Positions 49,888 through 59,145 of a stretch of 64,000 nt of DNA are shown in pieces. The first letter of the stretch is position 1. Each line of letters starts with the position of its first letter. This DNA comes from Corynebacterium sp. MSK041 (GTDB taxonomy: Bacteria; Actinomycetota; Actinomycetes; Mycobacteriales; Mycobacteriaceae), in NCBI RefSeq assembly GCF_030232265.1, contig NZ_JASPJK010000001.1, positions 186,001-250,000 on the forward strand, written 5' to 3'. The notes beneath the pieces are model-generated. The model ran no database searches and had not been told where the DNA came from. It saw only the letters and a program-made list of their open reading frames with translations. The translations under genes were made by a program, and so were the position numbers.

Positions 49888-51291
49888 ATGACCACGACAG
49901 CCACATCAGCCACACGCGCTACACGGAACCAGTACTCCTCGGGCATGGCCCGCGCTCTGTCACGCCTTAACGCGTGGATGGACTCGCGCCCCCTCATTGA
50001 TTACACGATGGTGCGCACCATCGTCCTTGTTCTCGCCGGTCTAGGCGTTGTCATGGTGACCAGTTCATCGATGACTTGGTCGGCGTTTAACGATGAATCA
50101 GTGTGGGCTCAGCCCCTCAAGCAAGCCATCGTTGTTGGAATGGGCCTATTTGCTTTTTGGGTTGCCCTGCAAATTTCGCCCGAAAAAATCCGTAACTTCG
50201 CTGCGGCATTCATGGGCGTGTCCATCCTCCTACTCATCCTCGTGCTTATCCCAGGTATTGGTACTGGCCGTGATGAAGTGGGCTCCCAGTCGTGGATCTA
50301 CATCGCTGGTCTTCAGCTGCAGCCTTCTGAGATCGCCCGCGTGGCCATCTGTGTCTGGGGCGCGTCCATCCTGGCAAACAAGAACCCGCGGCAGATGCTC
50401 CAGCTGACCAATGGGTTTGCGCCATTCATTGGTGTGTCCATTGTCTGCATGGGCCTTATTGGTGCCCAAGGTGATCTGGGCATGATGGTGTCTTTTGCCA
50501 TCGTGGTCGCATTCATCCTGCTGTTTGCTGGTGTGACGTGGAAGTTCATTGGTATCGTCGCAGGTTTTGGCGTGGCGTTGCTCATTCCCTTGATGGCTGC
50601 CGGTGGCTACCGTTCGGACCGTCTGCGGGTGTACGTTGATGCTCTCTTTGGACACTTTGAGGACACACGCGGTTCGGCTTTCCAGTCCTACCAAGGTTTC
50701 CTTTCCCTGGCTGATGGTTCTTTCTTTGGTGTCGGTCTGGGCCAGTCCCGTGCGAAGTGGTTCTACCTGCCGGAGGCAAAGAACGACTTCATTTTTGCGG
50801 TTATCGGCGAAGAGCTCGGCTTGTGGGGCGGTGCACTCGTTATCATCCTGTTTGCCCTTCTCTTGTTCTTTGGCTTGCGCACGGCACGCCGAGCACAAAA
50901 TCAGTTCCAGGCTCTGCTGGCTGCGGCCATCACCACCGGTATCGTCTCGCAGGCGTTCATCAACATCGGGTATGTCATCGGTTTGCTGCCAGTGACTGGT
51001 ATTCAGCTGCCGATGATTTCAGCCGGTGGTACCTCGGCCGTGATTACCCTTGGTGCGATGGGCTTGGTGGCATCTGTGGCGCGCCATGAGCCGGATGCAG
51101 TGTCCTTCATGCAGAACTACGGTCGCCCGCTGTTTGACCGTATGTTCTTCCTCGCGGAGCCCAAGGCGCCACGTCCTGCTGTGCGCCGAGGCCCGCGTCA
51201 AGCACCGCGCCGTGTCCGTGAAGCTCCAGTGCCGACCCCAGTCACCGCTCGCCGCCGTACGCAATACACTGACACCCGACGCGCAAGCTAG
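49888..51291 (+). CDS. ftsW: Septal peptidoglycan polymerase FtsW (SEDS family)
   Basis: This SEDS glycosyltransferase polymerises lipid II at the septum together with FtsI. It has 467 residues with ten membrane helices between about 40 and 410. It contains the conserved SQSWIYIAGLQLQPSEIARV, the catalytic-loop region LPEAKNDFIFAVIGEELG, and ITGIQLPMISAGGTSAV-type C-terminal segment. A basic, Pro/Arg-rich cytoplasmic tail (about 425-467) is typical of actinobacteria. Confidence 0.96.
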   Translation: MTTTATSATRATRNQYSSGMARALSRLNAWMDSRPLIDYTMVRTIVLVLAGLGVVMVTSSSMTWSAFNDESVWAQPLKQAIVVGMGLFAFWVALQISPEKIRNFAAAFMGVSILLLILVLIPGIGTGRDEVGSQSWIYIAGLQLQPSEIARVAICVWGASILANKNPRQMLQLTNGFAPFIGVSIVCMGLIGAQGDLGMMVSFAIVVAFILLFAGVTWKFIGIVAGFGVALLIPLMAAGGYRSDRLRVYVDALFGHFEDTRGSAFQSYQGFLSLADGSFFGVGLGQSRAKWFYLPEAKNDFIFAVIGEELGLWGGALVIILFALLLFFGLRTARRAQNQFQALLAAAITTGIVSQAFINIGYVIGLLPVTGIQLPMISAGGTSAVITLGAMGLVASVARHEPDAVSFMQNYGRPLFDRMFFLAEPKAPRPAVRRGPRQAPRRVREAPVPTPVTARRRTQYTDTRRAS

Positions 51292-51308
51292 CTACGTAGA
51301 GGAGAAAC

Positions 51309-52367
51309 GTGTCTTTCAACGTTGTTGTTGCTGGTGGTGGGACAGCTGGGCACATCGAACCGGCACTCGCTGTGGCAGAGGTGCTGCGTGATGAGTTCGG
51401 TGCTTCCGTCACTGCTCTAGGCACAGAGAAGGGATTGGAAACATCCATTATCCCCGCCCGTGGTTTTGAGCTTGATCTAGTGGACCCGGTGCCTATTCCA
51501 CGGGAGCAACCCCTCAAGCTTCTTGGTGTTCCAGCCAAGCTAGTGAAGTCGGTGAATCAAACTCGTAAGGCGCTGAAGCAACGTCAGGCCAATGCGGTCT
51601 TTGGTACCGGCGGCTATGTTTCTGCTTCTGCCTACCTGGCAGCGAAGTCCCTAGGTATTCCTTTTTATGTTCTGGAAACCAACGCGTTAGCCGGCATGGC
51701 CAACAAGTTGGGTATCCGTCTTGGCGGAGTGGGCTTCAACGCGGTGCCCAATTCCGGTATGCCTGGCCAGGTCGTTGGCGTTCCTGTTCGTCCCGGTGTG
51801 GGCAAGGATGCAGATGGTGTGAAGGCGGAGCGGGGCTACAAGACGTGGAACCTTGATCCGCACAAGCCAACGGTGTTGGTCACCGGTGGTTCCCAAGGGG
51901 CCCGCAGTATTAATGAGGCGCTCTCCGGTGCCGTCGGCCGACTCACCGCAGCCGGATATCAGGTGCTTCATGCGTATGGCCGCAAGAATGATGCACCGGA
52001 ACCACACAAGGGCTACACCGCGGTGCCGTACATCGAAGATATGGAAGCTGCGTATGCGGTGACCGATGTGGTTATTTGTCGCTCTGGTGCCATGACCGTC
52101 GCAGAGAATTCCGCTGCTGGCGTGCCTGCGATTTACATTCCGTTGCCGCATGGCAATGGTGAGCAAGGCCTGAATTCTGCGCACCTTGTCGAAGCAGGCG
52201 CTGCTATGCGTATCGACGACGCCGTGCTCACCCCCGATGCTCTCGTCGCCGCGGTCACGGAGATTCTTGGTGGCAAGGGCGAAGAAATGAAGCAAGCACT
52301 TTCCGGCACACAAGCTGGCAATGCGGCGCAAGCTATTGCCCGCCGCATCATGGGAAAGGATTCGTAG
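51309..52367 (+). CDS. murG: UDP-GlcNAc transferase MurG
   Basis: MurG converts lipid I to lipid II at the inner membrane face. The 352-residue GT-B protein has the first Gly-rich loop [31 protein letters not shown], the second loop [14 protein letters not shown], and the UDP-GlcNAc site [17 protein letters not shown]. The GTG at 51309 follows GAGGAG. Its stop overlaps the murC GTG by 1 bp. Confidence 0.97.
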   Translation: MSFNVVVAGGGTAGHIEPALAVAEVLRDEFGASVTALGTEKGLETSIIPARGFELDLVDPVPIPREQPLKLLGVPAKLVKSVNQTRKALKQRQANAVFGTGGYVSASAYLAAKSLGIPFYVLETNALAGMANKLGIRLGGVGFNAVPNSGMPGQVVGVPVRPGVGKDADGVKAERGYKTWNLDPHKPTVLVTGGSQGARSINEALSGAVGRLTAAGYQVLHAYGRKNDAPEPHKGYTAVPYIEDMEAAYAVTDVVICRSGAMTVAENSAAGVPAIYIPLPHGNGEQGLNSAHLVEAGAAMRIDDAVLTPDALVAAVTEILGGKGEEMKQALSGTQAGNAAQAIARRIMGKDS

Positions 52368-53773
52368 TGAGCGACCCAGTTGATCTTTCGCGCGTCCATT
52401 TGATTGGTATCGGTGGCGCTGGCATGTCCGGCGTGGCCCGCATCCTCCTTGATCGCGGAAGCGTGGTCACGGGTTCTGATGTGAAGGACTCACGCCCGGT
52501 ACGCGCACTACGCACCCAAGGGGCGCTGATCGCCGTGGGCCATGATGAACAGAACTTGAATCTCGCAGGGGATCCGCCCACCGTTGTGGTGACCAGTTTT
52601 GCTGCCATTCCGAAAGACAATCCGGAACTTGTCAAAGCAGCTGAGCTAGGGATTCCGGTGATTCGTCGCTCAGATCTTCTGGGGAAGCTCATGGAGGGCT
52701 ACACCCAGATGCTCTTCGCGGGCACGCACGGAAAGACCTCTACTACCTCTATGGCGGTTGTTGCTTTGCAGGCGGCAGGGGAGGACCCGTCCTTCGCCAT
52801 TGGTGGGCAGCTCAATCGCGCCGGTACGAATGCTCACCACGGCAGCGGCAGTGTTTTCGTGGCTGAAGCAGATGAATCAGATGCGTCGCTGCTGCGCTAC
52901 ACGCCGGACATCGCCGTGATCACCAACATTGAACCGGATCACTTGGACTACTTCGGCGATGAGGCGTCCTACTTTCAGGTTTTTGATGATTTCGCCGACC
53001 GCATCACTGAGACCGGAACCCTCGTTGTGTGTCTGGATGATGAGGCGACGGCACAATGCGGTGAGCGTGCACTCGAGCGCGGGATCAACGTTGTTGGGTA
53101 TGGCACGGTCACGCACCCACGGATTCCTAACCATGCTCGTGTGACCAGTGAGCGCTTGGAAAGCACCACGACGTTTGTCACTGTGGAGCTGAACGGCACT
53201 CTTTTCGAGTACTCGCTATCGATTCCGGGGCGCCATATGGTGCTCAATTCAGCCGCTGCACTGTTGGCAGGAAGCATTGCTGGAGCGGATCCAGTCAAGC
53301 TAGCTGAGGGGTTGTCTGGTTTCACCGGCGTGCGTCGTCGTTTTGAGTTCCGGGGTGAACTGCCTAGTGGCACGCGTGTTTATGACGATTATGCGCACCA
53401 CCCAACAGAAGTCGCCGCGGTGCTCTCTGCAGCGAAGGCTGCACATGACCGCGTTGTGGTGTGTTTCCAGCCGCACTTGTACTCGCGGACTATCAATTTT
53501 GCACAGGAATTCGCTGATGCGCTTTCGCTCGCTGATGCGGCGGTTGTCCTTGATATTTTTGGTGCCCGCGAAACTCCAGTGGAAGGTGTTGATTCCCGCA
53601 TCATCACCGACAAAATGAGCATTGAGGCTATCTATGATCCGGACTTTTCCCACGCACCGATATCGGTTGCGCAGGTGACTCGCCCTGGTGATGTGGTGAT
53701 CACCATGGGTGCTGGCAGCGTAACTATGCTCGCAGAGCCACTTCTGGCTGCCCTCGCGGAGGCAGAACAGTGA
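52367..53773 (+). CDS. murC: UDP-N-acetylmuramate-L-alanine ligase MurC
   Basis: This 468-residue first Mur ligase adds L-Ala. It has the Rossmann loop [16 protein letters not shown], the ATP loop [25 protein letters not shown], and the C-terminal [14 protein letters not shown]. It is in the order murG-murC-ftsQ, with 1-bp and 4-bp overlaps on either side. Confidence 0.97.
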   Translation: MSDPVDLSRVHLIGIGGAGMSGVARILLDRGSVVTGSDVKDSRPVRALRTQGALIAVGHDEQNLNLAGDPPTVVVTSFAAIPKDNPELVKAAELGIPVIRRSDLLGKLMEGYTQMLFAGTHGKTSTTSMAVVALQAAGEDPSFAIGGQLNRAGTNAHHGSGSVFVAEADESDASLLRYTPDIAVITNIEPDHLDYFGDEASYFQVFDDFADRITETGTLVVCLDDEATAQCGERALERGINVVGYGTVTHPRIPNHARVTSERLESTTTFVTVELNGTLFEYSLSIPGRHMVLNSAAALLAGSIAGADPVKLAEGLSGFTGVRRRFEFRGELPSGTRVYDDYAHHPTEVAAVLSAAKAAHDRVVVCFQPHLYSRTINFAQEFADALSLADAAVVLDIFGARETPVEGVDSRIITDKMSIEAIYDPDFSHAPISVAQVTRPGDVVITMGAGSVTMLAEPLLAALAEAEQ

Positions 53774-54423
53774 AACGCGTAGTAGCAATCAGCGCTGCGG
53801 TCTTCATCACGCTCGCGGTGCTGTGGTCGGTGGTGTATTTCACCCCGCTCATGTCGGTGAAGCACATTGAGGTCGAAGGCAACATTCACATCAGCGAGGA
53901 GGATGCTGTTGCTGCCTCTGGTGTTCAATCAGGAACTCCACTTGCCCAGGTGAAACTTCGGGACGCCGCAGCGGGCGTTGTCTCCTTGCCTTGGGTGAAA
54001 TCTGCTACCGCATCCCGAGGCTGGCCATCCACGATCAAGCTGACGGTGACGGAGAATGACGCAGTGGCGTTTTTCAACCAGCCAGACGGATCGCATTTGC
54101 TCGATGCGGAAGGCCGTGAGTTTGCAGTGGATGTCCCACCGGAAAATGCAGTGGAACTAACAGGCGCTGCCGGCACTGATGAATCGGTGCGTAAAGGGGC
54201 GGTTGACATCGCTGGTGTACTGAGTGATCAGGCGCGAGACAACGTCGAGTCGATCGAAGCGCGTGGGAAACATGATTACGTGCTGCACGTGAAGGAACGC
54301 CGGACTGTCACGTGGGGTGCGTCCGAAGACAACCGGAATAAGTCCCTGGCGCTTGACACTGTGCTGCAACGCGAAGGGACAGAGTTCAACATTACGAACC
54401 CTCAGTTGGTCACTGTCCGCTAA
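53770..54423 (+). CDS. ftsQ: Cell division protein FtsQ
   Basis: This 217-residue single-pass divisome protein has a short cytoplasmic end, a membrane helix (about 4-24), then a POTRA domain starting [20 protein letters not shown], and the beta domain that contacts FtsL/FtsB. The GTG at 53770 overlaps the murC stop (GTGA). Like other corynebacterial clusters, this one has no ftsA between ftsQ and ftsZ. Confidence 0.93.
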   Translation: MKRVVAISAAVFITLAVLWSVVYFTPLMSVKHIEVEGNIHISEEDAVAASGVQSGTPLAQVKLRDAAAGVVSLPWVKSATASRGWPSTIKLTVTENDAVAFFNQPDGSHLLDAEGREFAVDVPPENAVELTGAAGTDESVRKGAVDIAGVLSDQARDNVESIEARGKHDYVLHVKERRTVTWGASEDNRNKSLALDTVLQREGTEFNITNPQLVTVR

Positions 54424-54474
54424 ACCCCAGGTCACAAACCCTAAAGTAGAGGTTGAGGGTACCGACACGCCGGA

Positions 54475-54491
54475 AAAATTCGCCGAATTTT
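54475..54491. promoter_or_regulatory. Perfect 17-bp palindrome upstream of ftsZ
   Basis: AAAATTCG-C-CGAATTTT lies 73 bp before the ftsZ start. The half-site CGAATTT occurs again at 54524-54530, 40 bp downstream. A hexamer resembling a -10 element (TAAAGT, about 54443-54448) lies upstream of it. No known corynebacterial operator matching it was recognised. Confidence 0.5.
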
Positions 54492-54563
54492 GCATTCGGT
54501 TGGTCATGATGGGAGGCGTTGTCCGAATTTTTGAGAAAGAACCCTGAAAGGCGAGCCCCATCC

Positions 54564-55793
54564 ATGACCTCTCCTAGCAATTACCTCGCCATGATCCGCG
54601 TCGTCGGTGTCGGTGGCGGTGGCGTCAACGCTGTTAACCGCATGATCGAGGAGGGCCTGAAGGGTGTTGAGTTTGTAGCTATCAACACTGATTCCCAGGC
54701 ACTGCTGTTCACTGATGCTGATACGAAGCTGGATATCGGCCGTGAAGCAACCCGTGGCCTTGGTGCTGGCGCTAACCCGGAGGTTGGCCGCACCTCCGCT
54801 GAGGACCACAAGCAGGAGATTGAAGAGTCCCTGAAGGGTTCCGACATGGTGTTCGTCACCGCTGGCGAAGGTGGTGGCACCGGTACGGGTGCTGCGCCGG
54901 TTGTTGCTGGTATTGCGAAGAAGATGGGTGCTCTCACCATCGGTGTTGTCACCCGTCCGTTCTCCTTTGAGGGCAAGCGCCGTACCCGCCAGGCGCTGGA
55001 GGGCATTGAGAACCTGAAGGAAGTTTGCGACACCGTCATCGTCATTCCGAATGACCGTCTGCTTCAGCTGGGTGACGCTGAGCTGTCCATGATGGAAGCG
55101 TTCCGCGCTGCGGATGAGGTGCTGTACAACGGTGTCCAGGGCATCACCAACCTCATCACCATCCCGGGCATGATCAACGTTGACTTCGCTGACGTCCGCT
55201 CTGTTATGGCTGATGCTGGTTCCGCTCTCATGGGCGTTGGCTCCGCACGTGGTGATAACCGTGTGATGGCTGCTACTGAGCAGGCCATCAACTCCCCGCT
55301 GTTGGAGACCACGATGGAGGGCGCCAAGGGTGTGCTCATTTCTGTCGCGGGTGGTTCGGACCTGGGCCTCATGGAAGTCAACAACGCCGCGTCTATCGTC
55401 GAGGAGAAGGCCGACGATGACGCCAACATCATCTTCGGCACGATCATCGATGACAACCTGGGTGATGAGGTCCGCGTGACCATCATCGCGACTGGTTTCG
55501 ATGAGAAGGCAAATGCCCGCCCCGAGGAGGAAGCGCCGGCACCGTCCACGGGCAGCTCCCTCTTTGATGCTGAGCCAAAGTCCGAACTGAATAGTGACGA
55601 CGAGGACGATAAGGCAGAAGAGAATCCTGCGGACAAGCGAGTGGAGTACACGCCGCGCCACCGTTATGACGACAAGCGTGGCGGCCTGTTCACCAACTCG
55701 GAGAGTGAGTCCCGCGAGTCCCGTGACTCCGAGCCGTACCGCTCAGCTCGACGTGATGTGGAGGACCTTGACGTCCCAGACTTCCTGCGTTAA
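54564..55793 (+). CDS. ftsZ: Cell division GTPase FtsZ
   Basis: This tubulin homologue forms the Z ring. The 409-residue protein has [15 protein letters not shown] at the N-terminus, the tubulin signature [13 protein letters not shown] near residue 107, and the T7 loop [11 protein letters not shown]. An acidic, variable linker (about 318-395) leads to the C-terminal peptide LDVPDFLR that binds SepF. ATG 54564 ([10 protein letters not shown]) matches the corynebacterial start; an in-frame ATG 45 bp upstream is not conserved. Its stop overlaps pgeF (TAATG). Confidence 0.97.
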   Translation: MTSPSNYLAMIRVVGVGGGGVNAVNRMIEEGLKGVEFVAINTDSQALLFTDADTKLDIGREATRGLGAGANPEVGRTSAEDHKQEIEESLKGSDMVFVTAGEGGGTGTGAAPVVAGIAKKMGALTIGVVTRPFSFEGKRRTRQALEGIENLKEVCDTVIVIPNDRLLQLGDAELSMMEAFRAADEVLYNGVQGITNLITIPGMINVDFADVRSVMADAGSALMGVGSARGDNRVMAATEQAINSPLLETTMEGAKGVLISVAGGSDLGLMEVNNAASIVEEKADDDANIIFGTIIDDNLGDEVRVTIIATGFDEKANARPEEEAPAPSTGSSLFDAEPKSELNSDDEDDKAEENPADKRVEYTPRHRYDDKRGGLFTNSESESRESRDSEPYRSARRDVEDLDVPDFLR

Positions 55794-56500
55794 TGAACAC
55801 CACTGATACCTCCAAGCGCCCCGTCCGCATGGCTTTTACTAACCGTGCGGCGGGGAATCTTGCTTCTCACGTTGGGGATGATCCGGCCACGGTCGCAGCG
55901 AACCGCCAACGTCTCGCGGATGTGTTCGGGCTCAAGCCAGAGCAGTTCGTGTGGATGGAGCAGTTGCATACGAATGCGGTAACCGTCGTCGATAAGCAAC
56001 AAGATGCTCCGGTTGCAGCGACCGATGCCATCGTGACCACCGCGGAGGACCTTGTTTTGTGCGTGCTCGTCGCGGACTGCGTGCCGGTTCTCTTGGCTGA
56101 TCCGCACGCAAAGGTCATCGCCGCAGTACATGCTGGCCGCATTGGTGCGCGCAACGGCATTGTGAAAAACACAGTCGAAGAAATGGTGAAGCTGGGCGCC
56201 ACCCCGGGAACTATCAACGCGCTGTTGGGCCCGGCTGCCGCGGGGGAGTCCTACGAGGTGCCCTGGCAGATGGCCGAGGATGTGGAGAAACATCTGCCTG
56301 GCTCGAAAACCCGCACTAGGAAGGGCACGCCCGGAATTGACGTTCGCGCGGGGATTATCCACCAACTCATGTCACTCGGCGTGATGCATGTTGAAGTGCA
56401 TCCGGCTGACACGATTACAGATGACACTTTTTTCTCCTACCGGCGCGAGAAAGAAACTGGCCGCCAGGCAGGCATTGTCTGGTTGGCAGGGGATAAATAA
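55793..56500 (+). CDS. pgeF: Peptidoglycan editing factor PgeF (multicopper oxidase-fold, YfiH family)
   Basis: This 235-residue protein of the DUF152/laccase-domain family has the metal or catalytic residues in WMEQLHTNAV, LVADCVPVLLAD and AAVHAGRIGARNGI. The usual motif is VHAGWRG; here the Trp-Arg-Gly is replaced by ArgIleGlyAla, which appears normal for corynebacteria. In E. coli PgeF removes wrongly incorporated L-Ser from stem peptides. It lies between ftsZ and yggS with 1-bp overlaps on both sides. Confidence 0.9.
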   Translation: MNTTDTSKRPVRMAFTNRAAGNLASHVGDDPATVAANRQRLADVFGLKPEQFVWMEQLHTNAVTVVDKQQDAPVAATDAIVTTAEDLVLCVLVADCVPVLLADPHAKVIAAVHAGRIGARNGIVKNTVEEMVKLGATPGTINALLGPAAAGESYEVPWQMAEDVEKHLPGSKTRTRKGTPGIDVRAGIIHQLMSLGVMHVEVHPADTITDDTFFSYRREKETGRQAGIVWLAGDK

Positions 56501-57192
56501 TGGATCGTTTAACGGAACTGAAAACCAACCTGGACACCATCACGCGCGAAGTGCGTGAAGCCGAGCAGAAGGCTGGCCGCGAACCCGGCAGTGTCACTAT
56601 TTTGCCGGTGACCAAGTTTCATCCCGCGGAACATATTGCTCTGCTTGCGCAGCTCGGTGTCACCATGGTGGGGGAGAACCGCGAACAAGAAGCGAAGCAG
56701 AAGAAAGCAGAGCTGGGCGACCTCATTGACATCGCCATGATCGGCCAGATTCAAACCAAGAAAGCGAATTCTGTGACGCGGTGGGCCAGTTCCGTCCACT
56801 CACTCGACTCCATCAAACTTGCGCGCGCACTCAACCGTGGCATGGATAATGCGGAGCGCACCGAACCGCTGCCATGCCTCATTCAGCTCTCCTTTGACGA
56901 TGATGCCAACCGTGGCGGCGTCGCACGGGAAGATCTTCCCGCGCTCATCGAGGAAGTCGCGGAGCTAGAGAATCTGCTTATCGACGGCTTCATGGTCGTC
57001 CCCCCAATCGGCGAGGATCCGGTGCCGGTCTTTGAGACGTCGAAAAGCATTGCGATGCATTACGAAAACGAACTTGGCCGAACGATGAAACTATCCGCCG
57101 GCATGTCCGCAGATTTTGTGGATGCGATTGCGTGTGGGTCTGACATCGTGCGTGTCGGAACCAAGCTGCTTGGAACACGACCCGTACTCTAA
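56500..57192 (+). CDS. YggS family pyridoxal phosphate-binding protein
   Basis: This 230-residue single-domain alanine-racemase-like barrel has the PLP lysine in ILPVTKFHPAEHI (near residue 39), GENREQEAKQKK, the phosphate-binding LSAGMSADFVDAIACGSDIVRVGTKLLG, and the conserved HSLDSIKLA. These proteins balance PLP and amino acid pools rather than catalyse a known step. The gene is commonly placed between ftsZ and sepF in Gram-positive bacteria. Confidence 0.93.
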   Translation: MDRLTELKTNLDTITREVREAEQKAGREPGSVTILPVTKFHPAEHIALLAQLGVTMVGENREQEAKQKKAELGDLIDIAMIGQIQTKKANSVTRWASSVHSLDSIKLARALNRGMDNAERTEPLPCLIQLSFDDDANRGGVAREDLPALIEEVAELENLLIDGFMVVPPIGEDPVPVFETSKSIAMHYENELGRTMKLSAGMSADFVDAIACGSDIVRVGTKLLGTRPVL

Positions 57193-57234
57193 AAATCAAC
57201 CATAAACCGCCCGCGAACAGGAGACCTAACCCCC

Positions 57235-57642
57235 ATGTCTTTCTCCAACAGCCTGAAGGAATTCTTCGGTCTCGGCCAGTACGATCCGTCAGTCGACCCC
57301 TACTACGACGACCCAGCATACGAGGAGGCCGGCACTTCTTACAGCCGTACTCCCCGCGACTACTCCGCAGCCATCATCAGTGTCCGTCCGCGCGATTACA
57401 ACGACGCGAAGGAGATCGGCGAGCCGTTCCGCGACGGTGACGCAGTGGTCATGGACCTGTCTTCTGTGGATCGTCCGACCGCGATGCGTCTGATCGACTT
57501 TGCTGCAGGCCTTTGCTTCGCGGCACGCGGCAAGATGCACAAGCTGTCGCGCACCGGGGATGATCAGCTGGTCTTCGCTATCGTTCCGGAAAACGCACGC
57601 ACCACTGTGGGTGAGCTGGAGCGTGCAGCTCACCTGCGTTAG
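57235..57642 (+). CDS. sepF: Cell division protein SepF
   Basis: This 135-residue protein has an amphipathic N-terminal helix (SFSNSLKEFFGLGQYD) for membrane binding. A linker rich in Tyr and Asp follows, then the SepF core from about residue 45 (IISVRPRDYNDAKEIGEPFRDG), with AMRLIDFAAGLCFAARGKMHKLS and the dimer interface. In corynebacteria, which lack FtsA, SepF is the essential membrane anchor of FtsZ. AGGAGACC precedes the ATG. Confidence 0.95.
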   Translation: MSFSNSLKEFFGLGQYDPSVDPYYDDPAYEEAGTSYSRTPRDYSAAIISVRPRDYNDAKEIGEPFRDGDAVVMDLSSVDRPTAMRLIDFAAGLCFAARGKMHKLSRTGDDQLVFAIVPENARTTVGELERAAHLR

Positions 57643-57653
57643 GGTGTATTGCC

Positions 57654-57947
57654 GTGACTATGATCGGCGCTATTCTTTATGCTCTCATTGGGCTGTACAC
57701 CTTCATGGTGATTGTCCGGCTCATCATTGAGATGATCCAGTCATTCTCCAAACATTTTTCTCCGCCACGCTGGTTCATGGTTATCGCGGAATTCTTCTTT
57801 GTCACCACGGACCCGCCACTCCGACTCCTTCGTCGCTTCATCCCGCCGCTCCCATTGGGCGGGGTGGCGCTCGATGTCAGTGTGATTGTGCTGTTCATCG
57901 CACTGATGCTGTTGAGTGCCGTGGTGCGTCTCAGTTTTGGAATCTAG
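57654..57947 (+). CDS. YggT family membrane protein
   Basis: This 97-residue protein has two hydrophobic segments (about 5-25 and 68-92) separated by a basic loop with the YggT motif FFVTTDPPLRLLRRFIPP. It lies 11 bp after sepF and before divIVA, the usual actinobacterial and firmicute position. Its function is unclear, perhaps in osmotic tolerance or division. The start is GTG at 57654. Confidence 0.92.
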   Translation: MTMIGAILYALIGLYTFMVIVRLIIEMIQSFSKHFSPPRWFMVIAEFFFVTTDPPLRLLRRFIPPLPLGGVALDVSVIVLFIALMLLSAVVRLSFGI

Positions 57948-57962
57948 ACTGTTTGGATGATT

Positions 57963-57987
57963 CACCCTCGGGTTCACGTTGAGGGTG
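57963..57987. repeat. Hairpin overlapping the divIVA -35 region
   Basis: CACCCTC at 57963-57969 pairs with GAGGGTG at 57981-57987 (extendable by TC/GA) around an 11-nt loop. No T run follows. It lies 16 bp after the yggT stop and overlaps the -35 hexamer of the divIVA promoter. Confidence 0.55.
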
Positions 57988-58007
57988 AGTATGCTGTGGG
58001 CTAAGAT
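57979..58007 (+). promoter_or_regulatory. Sigma-A-type promoter of divIVA
   Basis: TTGAGG at 57979-57984 and TAAGAT at 58002-58007 are separated by 17 bp. The predicted start is about 58014, giving a leader of about 74 nt before the divIVA ATG. Confidence 0.65.
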
Positions 58008-58087
58008 TTACCTAGCTATTTCGTAGCCATCGTCCATCTACCAATGAAAAGACGTGCTTCAAGCACATCTATCCGAAGGGAACTCAC

Positions 58088-58918
58088 ATGCCGCTGACAC
58101 CAGCAGACGTGCACAATGTCGCTTTCAGCAAGCCGCCAATTGGCAAGCGCGGTTACAACGAGGACGAGGTTGATCAGTTCCTGGACCTCGTGGAAGACAC
58201 TCTTGCCCAACTGCAGGACGAGAACGATGAACTTCGTGCTCGCCTGGAAGAAGGTGGGGCTCCGACGGCAGAGAAGGTAGATGAGGCTGCTATCCGCCGT
58301 GAGGTGGAGGAGAAGCTGCGCAAGGAGTATGAGGCCCGCATTGAGCGCGCTGAGAACGAGGCAAAGAAGGCCAAGGAAGCTCAGCCGAAGGTCGCTGCAG
58401 CTGCAGCACCAGCTCCGCAGGCTGACACCAGTGACGCCAACGTCCAGGCCGCGCGCGTCCTTGGTCTGGCGCAGGAGACCGCTGATCGTCTGACCAACGA
58501 GGCACAGGAAGAAGCCCGTCGCCTGGTTGCGCAGGCACAGACGGACGCGAATTCTCAGGTAGCAGAAGCAGAGAAGAATGCAACTGTTACCACCAAGAAC
58601 GCTGAGCAGAAGGCCAACCAGCTGGTGGCTGAGGCACAGCGCAAGGCTGAGGAGACCACGAACGAGGCTAACTCCCGTGCTGAGGCTTCCATCCGTAAGG
58701 CCGAAGAACAGGCGGCACAGCTGCGCTCTGACGCTGAGCGCAAGCACACCGAAATCATGACCACGGTGAGGCAGCAGCAGTCTGCCTTGGAGGCACGTAT
58801 CGCTGAGCTGCGTACCTTCGAGCGTGAGTACCGCACCCGTCTGAAGACTCTGCTGGAGTCCCAGCTGGAGGAGCTGGAGACGCGAGGTTCTTCCGCACCG
58901 TCTGGTGAACAGAAGTAA
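58088..58918 (+). CDS. divIVA: Polar growth protein DivIVA (Wag31)
   Basis: This 276-residue coiled-coil protein marks the cell poles and organises apical cell wall growth in mycolata. The N-terminal membrane-binding domain starts [33 protein letters not shown], the DivIVA signature. A first coiled coil, an Ala/Gln-rich linker (about 95-120), and a long second coiled coil from about 125 to 265 follow. AAGGGAAC precedes the ATG. It has its own promoter and terminator, so it can be expressed apart from the division cluster. Phosphorylation by PknA/PknB-type kinases is known in relatives. Confidence 0.96.
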   Translation: MPLTPADVHNVAFSKPPIGKRGYNEDEVDQFLDLVEDTLAQLQDENDELRARLEEGGAPTAEKVDEAAIRREVEEKLRKEYEARIERAENEAKKAKEAQPKVAAAAAPAPQADTSDANVQAARVLGLAQETADRLTNEAQEEARRLVAQAQTDANSQVAEAEKNATVTTKNAEQKANQLVAEAQRKAEETTNEANSRAEASIRKAEEQAAQLRSDAERKHTEIMTTVRQQQSALEARIAELRTFEREYRTRLKTLLESQLEELETRGSSAPSGEQK

Positions 58919-58931
58919 CACAATGTGTTTG

Positions 58932-58959
58932 ACCCGCCCGAAAGGGCGGGTATTTTTTT
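58932..58959 (+). terminator. Terminator of divIVA
   Basis: ACCCGCCC at 58932-58939 pairs perfectly with GGGCGGGT at 58944-58951 around a GAAA tetraloop, followed by seven T. Confidence 0.96.
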
Positions 58960-58984
58960 GTGCGCTACACTGTCTACTGTCCAA

Positions 58985-59145
58985 CTATCACGCAGTGATC
59001 CGGCTATCACCGGGGAGCGTTCCGGAAGAACGGCGCAAGCTCATTAGAACCGGAAAATCCACTAATGAAGTGGGGGACTTTTATGTCCCCAAGCGGGGTG
59101 GTACCGCGCGAGTGATCGCGTCCCCGCGGCTGAAGTGGAGGATTC
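58985..59145 (+). ncRNA. T-box leader of ileS (translational, short stem I type)
   Basis: The T-box sequence AAGCGGGGTGGTACCGCG lies at 59091-59108 and is followed by the pairing strand TCCCCGC. A short 5' hairpin GTGAT-CCGGCT-ATCAC carries a candidate isoleucine specifier AUC at 59006-59008. A stem GGGGAC-TTTTAT-GTCCCC lies at 59073-59090. No terminator with T run separates the T-box from ileS. The SD (GGAGG, 59137-59141) begins shortly after, so regulation should act on translation, as described for actinobacterial ileS. Uncharged tRNA-Ile would switch expression on. Confidence 0.92.
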
